A stretch of 64,000 bases of DNA from Bacteroidales bacterium (GCA_017633985.1 JAGBOF010000007.1:62001-126000); one strand, 5' to 3'. Numbered from the stretch's first letter, positions 24,490 to 33,973 are shown. Notes: generated by a model from the letters alone, not told the origin. A program made the numbers and translations.

Positions 24490-26181
24490 ATGAAGAAAAA
24501 AGTTATCATATTGGCGGCACTGTCTTTGGGTTTCACATTTGCAAACGCCCAAGGCATATTAGGCGGCAAGGTTACGGGAAATTTTCAGACTGACGTGCAG
24601 ATGTCCAAAGAGGATGCAACAATAGGTGCCCAGAAAGTGGACGAAAAATTGCTTAACAATTCCTTTGCAAACATTCTTTACACCAACGGGGATTTTTCGG
24701 CAGGCGTAAGGTTTGAATCTTACCTGAATCCGATTTTAGGATTTGACAAACAATACAAAGGAGCGGGCTTTGCATCGCGTTGGGTCTCCTACAGAAAAGA
24801 TTTCTTGGAGATAACGGCGGGAAATTTCTACGAACAATTCGGCAACGGACTGGTATTACGTTCGTATGAAGAAAGAAACTTGGGTTTGGATAACGCAATG
24901 GACGGATTACGTATCGTTGCGCATCCTTATAAAGGAATAGTATTAAAAGGAGTTATCGGCAAACAGAGATATTATTGGGACGACATCTGGCAAAACGACA
25001 ACGGACTTATAAGAGGTATTGACGCAGATTTGTCTTTAAACGAAATAATCCCCGGATTTGAGTCTTCACCGGCACGGTTAAGCATCGGAGGAAGTTTTGT
25101 CTCCGTTTACGAAAAAGCAGGTACGCAATACGTAACCTTAGGTGAGGATTCCTATAAATTAAATGAACCTGAAAATATCGGAGCAGGTGCAATGCGTTTC
25201 AATTTCGGTTACAACGCTTTCGCATTATCGGGAGAATTTGCATTCAAAGGCCAGGATCCTAACGCAGTTAACAGTTATATCTTCCGCAAAGGCAATGCCC
25301 AACTATTGACTGCCGAATATACGGTAAAGGGATTGGGAATCCGTTTGGAGGGAAAGCGTATTGACAACATGTCATTCAAATCCAAACGCACCGAAACGGG
25401 AAACATGCTAAACGTTAACTATCTTCCTGCCATAACACGCAACCATTCTTACTCACTTATGGCAATGTATTCTTACGCAACGCAGATTAACGGCGAAATA
25501 GGCTTTTCTGCCGACGTTATGTACAAGATTCCTAAAGGCACAATGCTTGGCGGAAAATACGGAACCAATGTTAAAGTGAATTTCTCAAGAGTTTATTCTT
25601 TGGATACGGAACCAATTGACGGCTATGCATTGAACCAACCCGGTACAAAGGGATATGACGCTGATTTGTTCGCTGTCGGCGACGAAAAATACTTCTCTGA
25701 AATCAACCTTGAGGTAAATAAAAAATTCACTTCCGATTATAAAATGAATTTTATGTACTCTTACCAAGAGTTCAACCCTATCGCTTACGGCCATGCAGGC
25801 AATCCTATGATTTATGCGCATGTTTTCGTAGTTGACGGTACCTACAAATTGGCTGCCCATCAGTCTTTGCGCGGAGAAATACAAACTTTGTTCACAGAGC
25901 AGGACTACGACGAATTTGCAAAAGGCAATTGGCTGCAGTACGGAGCGGAATATAACTTCGGCGGTCACTGGTTCTTGGCTGCATTTGACCAATGGAACTA
26001 CGGAACCGACCAAGGTGACAAAGTACATTATTACAATCTGTCGGCAGGTTGCACATTCGGAACGACAAGAGTGAGTCTTTCCTACGGAAAACAACGTCAG
26101 GGTATAATGTGTATCGGCGGCGTTTGCCGAGAAGTGCCTGCGAGCAACGGAATGTTCCTGACTATAACTTCAAGTTTTTAA
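24490..26181 (+). CDS. DUF6029-type outer-membrane porin-like protein
   Basis: 563 aa from the ATG at 24490. The signal peptide ends FANAQG. The remainder alternates aromatic and polar residues as in a beta-barrel (SLSYGKQRQG; YNFGGHWFLAAFDQW; MYSYATQINGEIGFSADVMYK). Its last residue is Phe (TITSSF), the usual end of an outer-membrane barrel recognised by BamA. The family is known mainly from Bacteroidetes next to thioredoxin-like and Omp28 genes, as here. The ATG at 24442 lies inside a hairpin and would spoil the signal peptide. Confidence 0.7.
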   Translation: MKKKVIILAALSLGFTFANAQGILGGKVTGNFQTDVQMSKEDATIGAQKVDEKLLNNSFANILYTNGDFSAGVRFESYLNPILGFDKQYKGAGFASRWVSYRKDFLEITAGNFYEQFGNGLVLRSYEERNLGLDNAMDGLRIVAHPYKGIVLKGVIGKQRYYWDDIWQNDNGLIRGIDADLSLNEIIPGFESSPARLSIGGSFVSVYEKAGTQYVTLGEDSYKLNEPENIGAGAMRFNFGYNAFALSGEFAFKGQDPNAVNSYIFRKGNAQLLTAEYTVKGLGIRLEGKRIDNMSFKSKRTETGNMLNVNYLPAITRNHSYSLMAMYSYATQINGEIGFSADVMYKIPKGTMLGGKYGTNVKVNFSRVYSLDTEPIDGYALNQPGTKGYDADLFAVGDEKYFSEINLEVNKKFTSDYKMNFMYSYQEFNPIAYGHAGNPMIYAHVFVVDGTYKLAAHQSLRGEIQTLFTEQDYDEFAKGNWLQYGAEYNFGGHWFLAAFDQWNYGTDQGDKVHYYNLSAGCTFGTTRVSLSYGKQRQGIMCIGGVCREVPASNGMFLTITSSF

Positions 26182-26192
26182 TATGCAAAAAT

Positions 26193-26294
26193 AAGACGGC
26201 GTTTAAAGAAATTAATCAGCGATGAAAATTTATTAATCAGCGATAAAAATTTACTGATGTGCGATAAAAATTTTTGGAAACGGCGTTTTAATTC
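26193..26294. repeat. Dispersed palindromic element, family 1 (copy 6)
   Basis: Left end AAGACGGCGTTTAAAGAAA, then three tandem blocks of about 20 bp related to TTAATCAGCGATAAAAATTTA, right end AAACGGCGTTTTAATTC. A partial left end, ATAAGACGGTAA, follows at about 26316. Confidence 0.8.
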
Positions 26295-26353
26295 AGCAAA
26301 GTGTAAGATAGTATAAATAAGACGGTAAATTTAATAAAAAAACAGATAAGATA

Positions 26354-27202
26354 ATGAAAATTTTAAGATACTTAACATTGGCGGTTTTACCTTTTGTTTT
26401 TTTTGCCTGCGATAATATGGATGAAAATGAATATCTTATTTATCCCGAAGGCGAAACCCCAGAAACGGCGCCTATAACCAAAACGCAAAACAGTCAAGCC
26501 GTACTTTTGGAAGACTATACGGGCTGGCAATGTACGAACTGTCCTGCTGCGGCAGCGCTTTTGAATGATTTGTCAGACAAATACGGCGAAAATTTAGTGG
26601 CAATGAGCGTACATGCAGGAGGTTTTGCAAAACCTGCACCCGCAAATAACAACGTTGATTTCCGTACATCATACGGCGAAAAGTGGAACACCGATTTCGG
26701 TTTGTCTTCTTATCCCGTGGGAGTAATAAACCGCAAAAAAAGCGGAACGGAATTCTCGGTAAAAAAAGACGAATGGGACGCACGTGTAAGCGAATTGCTT
26801 TCTTCAACGGAGCATGTAATGAATATTGATTTGGGTGCGGTAAAGAAAGACGGCTATTTTGTGGTAAGCACACGTATTACCGCTTTGAAAGAGATAAGCC
26901 GTACGACATTGATAAGCGTTGCCGTGCTTGAAAGCGGTATAAAAGGTATTCAAAAGAACATGGACCCGAACTACGGAGACACTCCTATTATAGAGAATTA
27001 CACGTTCAACCACGTATTGCGCACTAACGGCAGGATTGATTTGCTGTTAAGAGACAACTTCTCGGCAAATCAAATCCATGAAAAGAACTACCGTATAGAT
27101 ATTGACCCGTCTTGGAATACCGATAACTGCAAAATAATAGTTTTTGTTACCGATGCCGAAACGGGAGAAGTAATACAGGCTAACGAAACCGATATTAATT
27201 AA
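26354..27202 (+). CDS. Omp28-related outer membrane lipoprotein
   Basis: 282 aa. The lipoprotein signal peptide ends at FFAC (Cys19). The thioredoxin-like N-terminal domain has the Omp28 motif DYTGWQCTNCPAAAALL. AMSVHAGGFAKPAP and SSYPVGVINRK continue the thioredoxin fold. A C-terminal beta domain follows. Omp28 of Porphyromonas is a surface antigen proposed as an adhesin. The preserved C-x2-C suggests redox activity. It follows the TlpA-like and DUF6029 genes. Confidence 0.82.
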   Translation: MKILRYLTLAVLPFVFFACDNMDENEYLIYPEGETPETAPITKTQNSQAVLLEDYTGWQCTNCPAAAALLNDLSDKYGENLVAMSVHAGGFAKPAPANNNVDFRTSYGEKWNTDFGLSSYPVGVINRKKSGTEFSVKKDEWDARVSELLSSTEHVMNIDLGAVKKDGYFVVSTRITALKEISRTTLISVAVLESGIKGIQKNMDPNYGDTPIIENYTFNHVLRTNGRIDLLLRDNFSANQIHEKNYRIDIDPSWNTDNCKIIVFVTDAETGEVIQANETDIN

Positions 27203-27244
27203 CACTTTTTTGTGAAAAAATTCCGTTATTTGAAAATTTTGTTT

Positions 27245-27252
27245 TATTTTTG
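27245..27252 (+). promoter_or_regulatory. -7 promoter element of the T9SS cargo gene
   Basis: TATTTTTG in the context TTTTATTTTTGCAACC, 56 bp upstream of the ATG at 27309. Confidence 0.5.
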
Positions 27253-27308
27253 CAACCGAAATTTCGAATTAAACGGTTTTTTAACAAATTAAAATAAATA
27301 AAAAAGCA

Positions 27309-28028
27309 ATGAAAAAAATATATGTATTTTTGACGGCACTGTTAAGCATTTGTATGTTGAATGCACAGACCTTTAAGTTCTATTATAAGGATGCCGAGAT
27401 TAAGGATAATGTAGAGATTGTGCCTCAAGCAGGCGGCAGCAGCACCGATTTCATTGATATTGAGAACATCACCTCGCAGGACATAACCTTTAAGGTTCAG
27501 ATAGTGAAGGAAAAAATGGCTGAAAATGCAGATGTGATGATGTGCTTCGGTGAAGATTGTCTTGCAGTGACAACCTCTCCTGCCAAAACGTTGAAAGCAA
27601 ACGAGAGAATGTCCAACCATTTCGATTTGGTGTACAACTACGTAGATGACGTGCAATCGGAAGTAAGGGTAAACATGCTTACCGAAGACGAACAGTTGAT
27701 ACAAACTTTTTTAGTAAAATATGTTCGCAGCACTGCGGCAATCAATTCCGTTCAGAACGATAAAAACGTTTTGCTTTCTGCAGTTGCACAGCCTAACCCT
27801 GCAACAAACGCAGTTTCCGTTGCTTATTCAGTTCCTGCAAAATACCAAACGGCACAGCTGATTGTAAGAAACTCTTTGGGAAGTGTTATCAAAGCGCAGA
27901 ATGTTAAAGTGGGAGTAAACGGCAAAGTAACCCTGAACGTATCGGAACTTGCAAACGGAGTTTATTTCTACTCAATAGTTTCGGAAGGAGCTACTTTAAT
28001 TACAAAGAAACTTATAGTAAAACACTAA
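27309..28028 (+). CDS. Secreted T9SS cargo protein
   Basis: 239 aa. The signal peptide ends MLNAQ. Residues about 25-135 form an Ig-like beta domain (DFIDIENITSQDITFKVQIV ... VMMCFGEDCLAV, with a likely disulfide between the two cysteines). The last 80 residues, beginning VAQPNPATNAVSVAYSV and ending GVYFYSIVSEG..TKKLIVKH, are a T9SS type A sorting domain. It lies downstream of the Omp28 gene but has its own promoter and a strong terminator. The function is unknown; structural or adhesive is most likely. Confidence 0.78.
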   Translation: MKKIYVFLTALLSICMLNAQTFKFYYKDAEIKDNVEIVPQAGGSSTDFIDIENITSQDITFKVQIVKEKMAENADVMMCFGEDCLAVTTSPAKTLKANERMSNHFDLVYNYVDDVQSEVRVNMLTEDEQLIQTFLVKYVRSTAAINSVQNDKNVLLSAVAQPNPATNAVSVAYSVPAKYQTAQLIVRNSLGSVIKAQNVKVGVNGKVTLNVSELANGVYFYSIVSEGATLITKKLIVKH

Positions 28029-28045
28029 TTCATTTTGTTTGATGC

Positions 28046-28088
28046 AAAAGAAGCCGTTTTAGAAATCTAAAGCGGCTTCTTTTTTATA
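28046..28088 (+). terminator. Rho-independent terminator of the T9SS cargo gene
   Basis: AAAAGAAGCCG (28046-28056) pairs with CGGCTTCTTTT (28073-28083), followed by further T. Confidence 0.88.
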
Positions 28089-28183
28089 AAAACACACTGT
28101 TTTTTTCTTTTTTTAACGTGAAATCCTCCACTAAATAGTTGAATTTTATTTACTGAAAAGCTTTTTGTTTCAAAAAAGTTTCG

Positions 28184-28191
28184 TACTTTTG
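28184..28191 (+). promoter_or_regulatory. -7 promoter element of leader C
   Basis: TACTTTTG inside TTTCGTACTTTTGCAATTG, identical over 19 bases to the promoter of leader A. Confidence 0.65.
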
Positions 28192-28192
28192 C

Positions 28193-28511
28193 AATTGTGA
28201 AGGCTGGACAGTCGTGTCCGTTCACATGCTTTTATATTATTATAATTAAAAGCAGTTGCTTTATTTATATAACTCAAATTTCACCAAAATAAAAACGTAT
28301 AAATAACAACGAATTGTCCGCCGTTATGGTGTGGATTTTCCTTGTGTACGTTATTGGTGTGTGGTGATACCAGAGTTATAGCGAGGGCTGAGACAGAAAA
28401 AATAAAAATTCACACTATATTTTTGTATCATCTCTTTTAAAGCAACGGATAACAAAAAGAATTAACAATCAGACCAGGGGGATGCAGCTGGCAATCTGCA
28501 CGGACAAAGAG
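28193..28511 (+). ncRNA. Candidate structured leader RNA (copy C)
   Basis: 5' hairpin GTGAA/TTCAC (28197-28201 with 28221-28225) stacked on GGACA/TGTCC. Second hairpin GCTTTTA/TAAAAGC (28228-28234 with 28247-28253). Long-range helix TATAACTC (28268-28275) with GAGTTATA (28373-28380), then an internal loop AAATT/TACCA, then TCACCA (28281-28286) with TGGTGA (28362-28367). A TGCAG/CTGCA hairpin (28483-28487 with 28496-28500) lies before the start codon, as in copy D. GTGTGGATTTT (28330-28340) could also pair with AAAATTCACAC downstream as a pseudoknot. Confidence 0.6.
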
Positions 28512-31500
28512 ATGAGAAACAAATTAAAACATTTTGTAAGACTATCGGTCTTAATCGCAATGCTGACAGGATTCAGCAACAAACTACTTGCCTACGATTT
28601 CAAGGTAGACGGAATAGCATATAATATTATATCACCAACAAGTGTTGAGGTAACGTATGAGAAAGGATCTAATTATTCAGGCTCAGTTACGGTTACGATT
28701 CCGTCATCAGTAACTTGCAACGGAACAACATATAGCGTTACAAATATTGGCAATTTTGCATTTGCCTTTAATTCAAACCTAACAATGGTTACAATTCCAG
28801 GTAGTATTACGAATATTGACTTCGATGCATTTTGTTACTGCAGCAACTCTCTAACAAGAATTGATGTAGAGAGCTCTAATACAAGATATTCCTCTATTGA
28901 CGGTGTATTATACAGTAAAAATAAAGATACTATTGTGACATATCCCTGCGGATTATCCGGAGCATTTAACATTCCTAACAGTGTAACTTCTATCGGACAT
29001 CGTGCATTCTATCGTTGTACGGGATTAACAAGTATAGATATTCCTAACAGTGTTACGAGTATTGGTATAGGTGCATTCTCCTATTGTACAGGATTAACAA
29101 GTGTAGAAACACCTAACAGCGTTACGAGTATTGGTATAGGTGCATTCTCCTATTGTACAGGATTAACAAATATTAATGTAAGTAGTGATAATATAAATTA
29201 TTCTTCTATTGACGGAGTACTTTATAATAAAAAACAAGATACAATTATCCAATATCCTGCTGGCAAAATCGGTGCATTTACAATACCTAACACTGTCGTT
29301 GACATCTCTAATTACACATTCTATGGTTGTATAGACTTAACCGAGCTAAATATACCTAACGGTGTTAAATGCATCGGACATCATGCTTTCGATGGATGTA
29401 AAAATGTAAAGATAATAGATATCCCTAGTAGTGTAGATTCTATAGGCGTTGGTATTTTCTGGTATTGCAACAATTTAAGAACTGTTATCTGCAGAAAGTC
29501 ATCTCCTCCTAAATTTTTATATTATACAGATTATGATTTCTACTCAATACATGATCTATTATTTTATAATTATGATACTATTAGTACATTATATGTACCA
29601 TGTGATAGTTTAGATTTGTATAAAACCCAGGGTTGGAGGTATCCTAATTTCACTAAACAAATCGGATATACCACAATAAATGATGTTGACAAAGAAATAT
29701 GGGGCGGTTATTATATGAATAGTAACATCTCCGGACCTCAAGTTATAGTCACGTCAGAAGATAAAAATTGTTCTGATATTGCTAAAATAAACCTTCATAT
29801 AATATATGACTCCTTATTGTTTACGGATACAGTAACAAACATTCATCCTACGTATGCTACTGTTCACGGTAGGTTTGCGATCTATGATACAATGCCAAGT
29901 TCAACACAAGCCTTTCAATACAAATTATATAACGACACATCAGAATTTACGACCGTCATGGCAGAAACAAACGGTAACAATTTTTCCCAAATAATAACCG
30001 ATTTATATCCTAGTACAACATATCAATACCGAAGTTTAATGCTATTATCCGACGGCGATACTGTCTTCGGAGAAATCAAGACATTTAACACAGACACTGT
30101 TCGGGTTGGTTTTGCTATATATAAATATACTCCGACAGTATTTACTTGTAGTATAATATATAATGATAGTTTAATAACTAAAAAATTGCAGTATAGTCTT
30201 GATACTATAAATTGGATTGATGCACCGATAACTGATTCCACATGGTTAATATATGTAGACTTAAAAGACCTGTTACCTAACACAATGTATTGGCTTAAAC
30301 TTTTAGCCATACCGTCTTGGGGTGATACTCTATTTGCAACATATTATTTCACGACTCCAGCATTAAAGATCTATTATACTTCGGCATCCGACATAAATAC
30401 TTACAGCGCAAAAATAACCGCATCTTACAATGACGGTGATATCACGAAAGGTATTCAATACAAATCATCATCTTCATCAAATTGGTTGAATGCAAGCATC
30501 GTTAATACAAACGATACTGTTATTTATGCAGATTTAAAATATTTATCACCTGACATTGCCTACAATTACAGAGCATTTGCCGTAACATCAGCAGGAGATA
30601 CAATATACAGTACAATAGATAATTTCACAACAAAACCACTTATACAGACATTATCAGTATCTGATATTACGCTAAAGTCTGCGAAATTAACTGCAAGATT
30701 TCATAGTGATGATGACTTTATATCTAAAGGAATAAAATGTGCGAATAAAGTTGTTGCAAGCGGTGCGGAAGATTCTATCGTTGCAAATGCTTCAAAACTA
30801 CTACCATCGAAAAAATACAGCTATCAAGCCTTTGCGGTTTTAAGTAACGGAGATACAGTATTCAGCGAAACAAAGACCTTTACTACACAGGATTTTGTAA
30901 AGTCAGTTGATGCAAAAACTACACAAACGACTGCAACAATAACTGCAACGTTTGTAACAGACAACGATATTGTTTCAAAAGGTATTAGCTTTGAAGGCAA
31001 TGGTATTGTTGCGACAACTACAGCAGATTCTTTAACCACGACAGTTAATGGACTGAAACCGTTTTATCTGTTTTATCATTATTACTATTATAGAGTTTTT
31101 GCCGTAATGTCTTGGGGAGATACAGTTTCTTCGTCCTATAGTTGCATGACACACTCTATTACTTTAGGGACCTCGTATGCCAATAATATAAATTCTACTA
31201 TTGCAACATTGAACGGAGACATTGCTTACGGCGATGTGCCTGACGACAGCATAACAATAGGATTTATATTCAAAGATCCGTATGCAGAAGAAACAGATAC
31301 AATCATCGTTCCGTCCGTAAACGGATATTTCTCCTATAATCTGTCAGGACTAAAAGCCGACACAAAATATTACTACAAACCGTTTTATAAAGCTTACGGA
31401 AAATTCGATTCTTACTCATCCTACAAAGAATTTACAACGCTTCCTTTGGAAAAACAGGGCAATATTTATCTAATCCAGAATGAAGAAGATTTGCATAAGT

Positions 31501-32852
31501 TTGCTTCGCTTGTCAACAATCAACGTGAGGACTATTCGTCGGCAAACTACAAGCTGACAAGGAACATAACATTAGATAAATCCTCTACTAACAACATAAC
31601 ACCTATAGGCAGTTATCCGTCCGTAGCATTTACAGGTACCTTTGACGGTAACAACAAGATAATTTACAATGTCAATATCGAAAAACTTCAGGATTCCTGC
31701 CAAGGTTTGTTTGCTTATACCCGCAATGCGGAGATATTCAATTTGGGTATAGCCAATATAAATGTTACTTCCCGTAAATTCACGGGCGGTATGATTGCAG
31801 TAGCCGAGAATTCCAAGATAACCAATTGCTATGTCAAAAGCGGCAACCTGCGTGCAACGAGTTATTCAGGAGGTTTGATCGGTTATCAATCCGACGGCGA
31901 TAACTCCATCATACAAGGTTGTTACAACAATTGCTCCGTTGAGGGAAACAATTATATAGGCGGTTTATTGGGCTACAGTTATCAGGGAGTTGTCCGCAAT
32001 TCGTATGTTGCCGCACCGGTTGTCGGTCACGGTGAATACGGCATTGGTGCAATCATTGGCGGCTCTTATGATGTATTGATGTACGACGTTTACTTCTCAA
32101 CAAATACGACAGGTCAGACCAAAGCATTGGGAGAAGTTATATCAAAGAAAGCGGGGCCTATTTCTACCAAAGCAGGTGAAGGAAGAACCGACGAGGAGAT
32201 GAAAACCGACAAATTCGTTACCATGCTTAACAACGGCATGGCAGTACCTGTATGGGTTAAAGACTTTACCGTGCAAATCAATGACGGTTTCCCTATATTG
32301 AATTGGCAGAACGGCACCAATGCAACGGTAAGCACCTATGCTGCAACAGACATAACCTCAAACAGTGCAACGCTTCACGGCAAGATTGTCATTGAGGGCG
32401 ACGGCGTTGTTGCGCAGGGATTTTTCTACAAAGCGGTAACCGATAACGATTACACAAGCGTAGAAATCAACGGTGAAGATATAAGTTACAACTTAACGGA
32501 CCTACAACCCGAAACGACGTATCTGTTTAAAGCATACGCATCAAGTGCAAGCGATACAATATTCGGCGAAGAAATGACATTTACAACCCTTAAAGGTTCA
32601 GGCATTGAAGAAATCGACAACGGCAACTCCCTACAAATTTATCCGAATCCTGCAAAAGACGTGATTACATTGAATATTGGACATTTGACATTGGATAAAG
32701 ATGCCAATGTTACAATTATAAACAATAGCGGACAAGTTATCTACAAATCCAAGATTCAATCTCCAAAATTCAATATAAACATTTCTGACTTTGAAAGCGG
32801 TGCTTATTACATCAATGTAGGAAAATTCACCAAGAAGTTAATTGTTGAATAA
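28512..32852 (+). CDS. Large BspA-like surface protein with Fn3-like and GLUG domains and T9SS sorting domain
   Basis: 1446 aa. The signal peptide ends NKLLA. BspA-type LRRs are encoded at about 28.6-29.5 kb (NSVTSIGIGAFSYCTGLTS). From about 29.8 to 31.4 kb come several Fn3-like units with the core L.P.T.Y.YRAF...GDT.(Y/F)S. About 31.45-32.3 kb encodes a GLUG-type region (TGGMIAVAENSKITNCYVKSG; YSGGLIGYQ). One more Fn3-like unit follows, then the T9SS domain IYPNPAKD...KKLIVE. The start at 28512 is preferred over ATG 28482: the latter lies inside the leader hairpin, and 28512 is the same distance from the shared AATCTGCACGG as the start of the paralogue at 12906. Role: probably adhesion (inferred). 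Confidence 0.83.
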   Translation: MRNKLKHFVRLSVLIAMLTGFSNKLLAYDFKVDGIAYNIISPTSVEVTYEKGSNYSGSVTVTIPSSVTCNGTTYSVTNIGNFAFAFNSNLTMVTIPGSITNIDFDAFCYCSNSLTRIDVESSNTRYSSIDGVLYSKNKDTIVTYPCGLSGAFNIPNSVTSIGHRAFYRCTGLTSIDIPNSVTSIGIGAFSYCTGLTSVETPNSVTSIGIGAFSYCTGLTNINVSSDNINYSSIDGVLYNKKQDTIIQYPAGKIGAFTIPNTVVDISNYTFYGCIDLTELNIPNGVKCIGHHAFDGCKNVKIIDIPSSVDSIGVGIFWYCNNLRTVICRKSSPPKFLYYTDYDFYSIHDLLFYNYDTISTLYVPCDSLDLYKTQGWRYPNFTKQIGYTTINDVDKEIWGGYYMNSNISGPQVIVTSEDKNCSDIAKINLHIIYDSLLFTDTVTNIHPTYATVHGRFAIYDTMPSSTQAFQYKLYNDTSEFTTVMAETNGNNFSQIITDLYPSTTYQYRSLMLLSDGDTVFGEIKTFNTDTVRVGFAIYKYTPTVFTCSIIYNDSLITKKLQYSLDTINWIDAPITDSTWLIYVDLKDLLPNTMYWLKLLAIPSWGDTLFATYYFTTPALKIYYTSASDINTYSAKITASYNDGDITKGIQYKSSSSSNWLNASIVNTNDTVIYADLKYLSPDIAYNYRAFAVTSAGDTIYSTIDNFTTKPLIQTLSVSDITLKSAKLTARFHSDDDFISKGIKCANKVVASGAEDSIVANASKLLPSKKYSYQAFAVLSNGDTVFSETKTFTTQDFVKSVDAKTTQTTATITATFVTDNDIVSKGISFEGNGIVATTTADSLTTTVNGLKPFYLFYHYYYYRVFAVMSWGDTVSSSYSCMTHSITLGTSYANNINSTIATLNGDIAYGDVPDDSITIGFIFKDPYAEETDTIIVPSVNGYFSYNLSGLKADTKYYYKPFYKAYGKFDSYSSYKEFTTLPLEKQGNIYLIQNEEDLHKFASLVNNQREDYSSANYKLTRNITLDKSSTNNITPIGSYPSVAFTGTFDGNNKIIYNVNIEKLQDSCQGLFAYTRNAEIFNLGIANINVTSRKFTGGMIAVAENSKITNCYVKSGNLRATSYSGGLIGYQSDGDNSIIQGCYNNCSVEGNNYIGGLLGYSYQGVVRNSYVAAPVVGHGEYGIGAIIGGSYDVLMYDVYFSTNTTGQTKALGEVISKKAGPISTKAGEGRTDEEMKTDKFVTMLNNGMAVPVWVKDFTVQINDGFPILNWQNGTNATVSTYAATDITSNSATLHGKIVIEGDGVVAQGFFYKAVTDNDYTSVEINGEDISYNLTDLQPETTYLFKAYASSASDTIFGEEMTFTTLKGSGIEEIDNGNSLQIYPNPAKDVITLNIGHLTLDKDANVTIINNSGQVIYKSKIQSPKFNINISDFESGAYYINVGKFTKKLIVE

Positions 32853-32886
32853 AACATCTGCAATTCTCTTTAGAGATTAATCAAAA

Positions 32887-32932
32887 AAGGCTTAATGAAT
32901 ACGACTAATTGTATCCATTAAGCCTTATTATT
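32887..32932 (+). terminator. Rho-independent terminator of the large BspA-like gene
   Basis: AAGGCTTAATG (32887-32897) pairs with CATTAAGCCTT (32916-32926), then ATTATT. Nearly the same hairpin follows the BspA-like gene ending at 36982. The 170 bp from here to 33104 hold no recognised feature. Confidence 0.8.
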
Positions 32933-33104
32933 AAACTTTATATCTTTTTAATTTTCTTCCGGTAATAAATAGTCTCTGGCTTTCTCTTGTTTTGCAGGCG
33001 GTCAATGCTGTCACTTGCAACCTTGCGGCAACCTCTTGTCGGCGTAAAGTCTCCATTTAGTAATATATATGAAAAGGAAAACGCATAAATGAAAATACTT
33101 CTAC

Positions 33105-33503
33105 TTAATTATCAATTAAAGCAGATATGCGGGTTATTAATTCCGATGTTTTATTTATCAATGGTTCTATATCTTCCCGTGTTGCAGTAAATGAACAATT
33201 ATAATCGCTTTTTTCTCTTATTGTTTGCAGTTGGGAATATAATCTTCCGTCTTCTTTAGTTAATTTACCAGTTACAATATAATATTGTCCCAACAGAGCC
33301 ACTACGCCCTTATGTGTTGAAACAGAATGTTTGTCCTTAATAAGCAAAGCACATGCTGCATGGAATGTTGCATAATACAGTCTGTTTGCAACCATATCCC
33401 AATATTCTAATTGTTTCAAACTTTCTACTTGTGATAAGGTTGTTTGTGCTTTTTCTAATTCTAAATTTACTATTATTTTTCTTTCTTCGTCTGTTAGGCT
33501 CAT
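33105..33503 (-). CDS. HEPN-domain toxin (HepT/UPF0332-like)
   Basis: 132 aa all-helical HEPN protein, the probable RNase toxin of a type VII HepT-MntA pair. ANRLYYATFHAACALLI is the typical second helix. The R-x3-D-Y motif is seen in REKSDYNCSF. In HepT proteins this Arg-x-Tyr/His region forms the active site, and the partner inactivates the toxin by adding AMP to the tyrosine. The ATG at 33503 overlaps the stop of the upstream nucleotidyltransferase gene by 4 bp (ATGA), so translation is coupled. The pair is oriented opposite to the flanking BspA genes. Confidence 0.82.
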   Translation of the reverse strand: MSLTDEERKIIVNLELEKAQTTLSQVESLKQLEYWDMVANRLYYATFHAACALLIKDKHSVSTHKGVVALLGQYYIVTGKLTKEDGRLYSQLQTIREKSDYNCSFTATREDIEPLINKTSELITRISALIDN

Positions 33504-33811
33504 AACAATTGGATTTTGTCTGCTTCAACATTCTTATAAAAAGGCATAAATGACATATTCTGCCATTCTTGTTTAGTATATAAGACTGGAATGATAGATT
33601 GACCCAACTGCCATCCTAAATAAGTGAAAGGGTATGCAATATTGTCATAATCCGATTGCTCTACTTTGTTTTTATCTAATAATATCAATAAATCCCAATC
33701 AGAATCATTGTTTGCATCTCCTCTTGCTCTTGAGCCGTATAAAACAACATCGCCGTTAAGAGGGATTACATCAGCAGCAACTTTCTTTATCTTATCTATA
33801 ACTTCTGTCAT
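33500..33811 (-). CDS. MNT-domain nucleotidyltransferase antitoxin (MntA-like)
   Basis: 103 aa minimal nucleotidyltransferase with the catalytic pattern GS-x10-D-x-D, seen as GSRARGDANNDSDWDLL. In HepT-MntA systems this enzyme AMPylates and silences the HEPN toxin. The start is the ATG at 33811. A longer reading from a TTG would overlap the promoter (minus-strand TAATTTTG at 33830-33837), which sits 19 bp before this ATG. It is first of the two-gene operon, as is usual for the antitoxin. Confidence 0.82.
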   Translation of the reverse strand: MTEVIDKIKKVAADVIPLNGDVVLYGSRARGDANNDSDWDLLILLDKNKVEQSDYDNIAYPFTYLGWQLGQSIIPVLYTKQEWQNMSFMPFYKNVEADKIQLL

Positions 33812-33829
33812 ACAAACACTATTTTTCTG

Positions 33830-33837
33830 CAAAATTA
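33830..33837 (-). promoter_or_regulatory. -7 promoter element of the toxin-antitoxin pair
   Basis: Minus-strand TAATTTTG with a leader of only about 12 nt. Confidence 0.55.
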
Positions 33838-33869
33838 CGCTTTTCAATATAATTGACAAAATAAAAATT

Positions 33870-33924
33870 ATGCTTTTCTCTAAATTTTATGCTTTTACAT
33901 TATTTTTTGTGAATAGAAAAGCAT
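33870..33924. repeat. 10-bp inverted repeat between divergent transcripts
   Basis: ATGCTTTTCT (33870-33879) is the reverse complement of AGAAAAGCAT (33915-33924). It lies between the toxin-antitoxin promoter and the promoter of leader B. It could be an operator site or a hairpin. Confidence 0.4.
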
Positions 33925-33965
33925 GATTTTAATATTGGTTTTCTTGTCAGTTCAAAAAAGTTTTG

Positions 33966-33973
33966 TACTTTTG
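33966..33973 (+). promoter_or_regulatory. -7 promoter element of leader B
   Basis: TACTTTTG inside TTTTGTACTTTTGCAATT. The upstream TTTTCTTGTCAGTTCAAAAA differs from the one before leader A at a single base. Confidence 0.65.

Noticed and set aside
28482..28511. ATG at 28482 as start of the large BspA-like gene
   Set aside because: It lies inside a hairpin shared with leader D and adds residues before an otherwise normal signal peptide.
33105..33837. Abortive-infection or larger defence island
   Set aside because: Only the two-gene HepT-MntA pair is present; the neighbours are surface proteins and there are no restriction, CBASS, Thoeris or similar genes.
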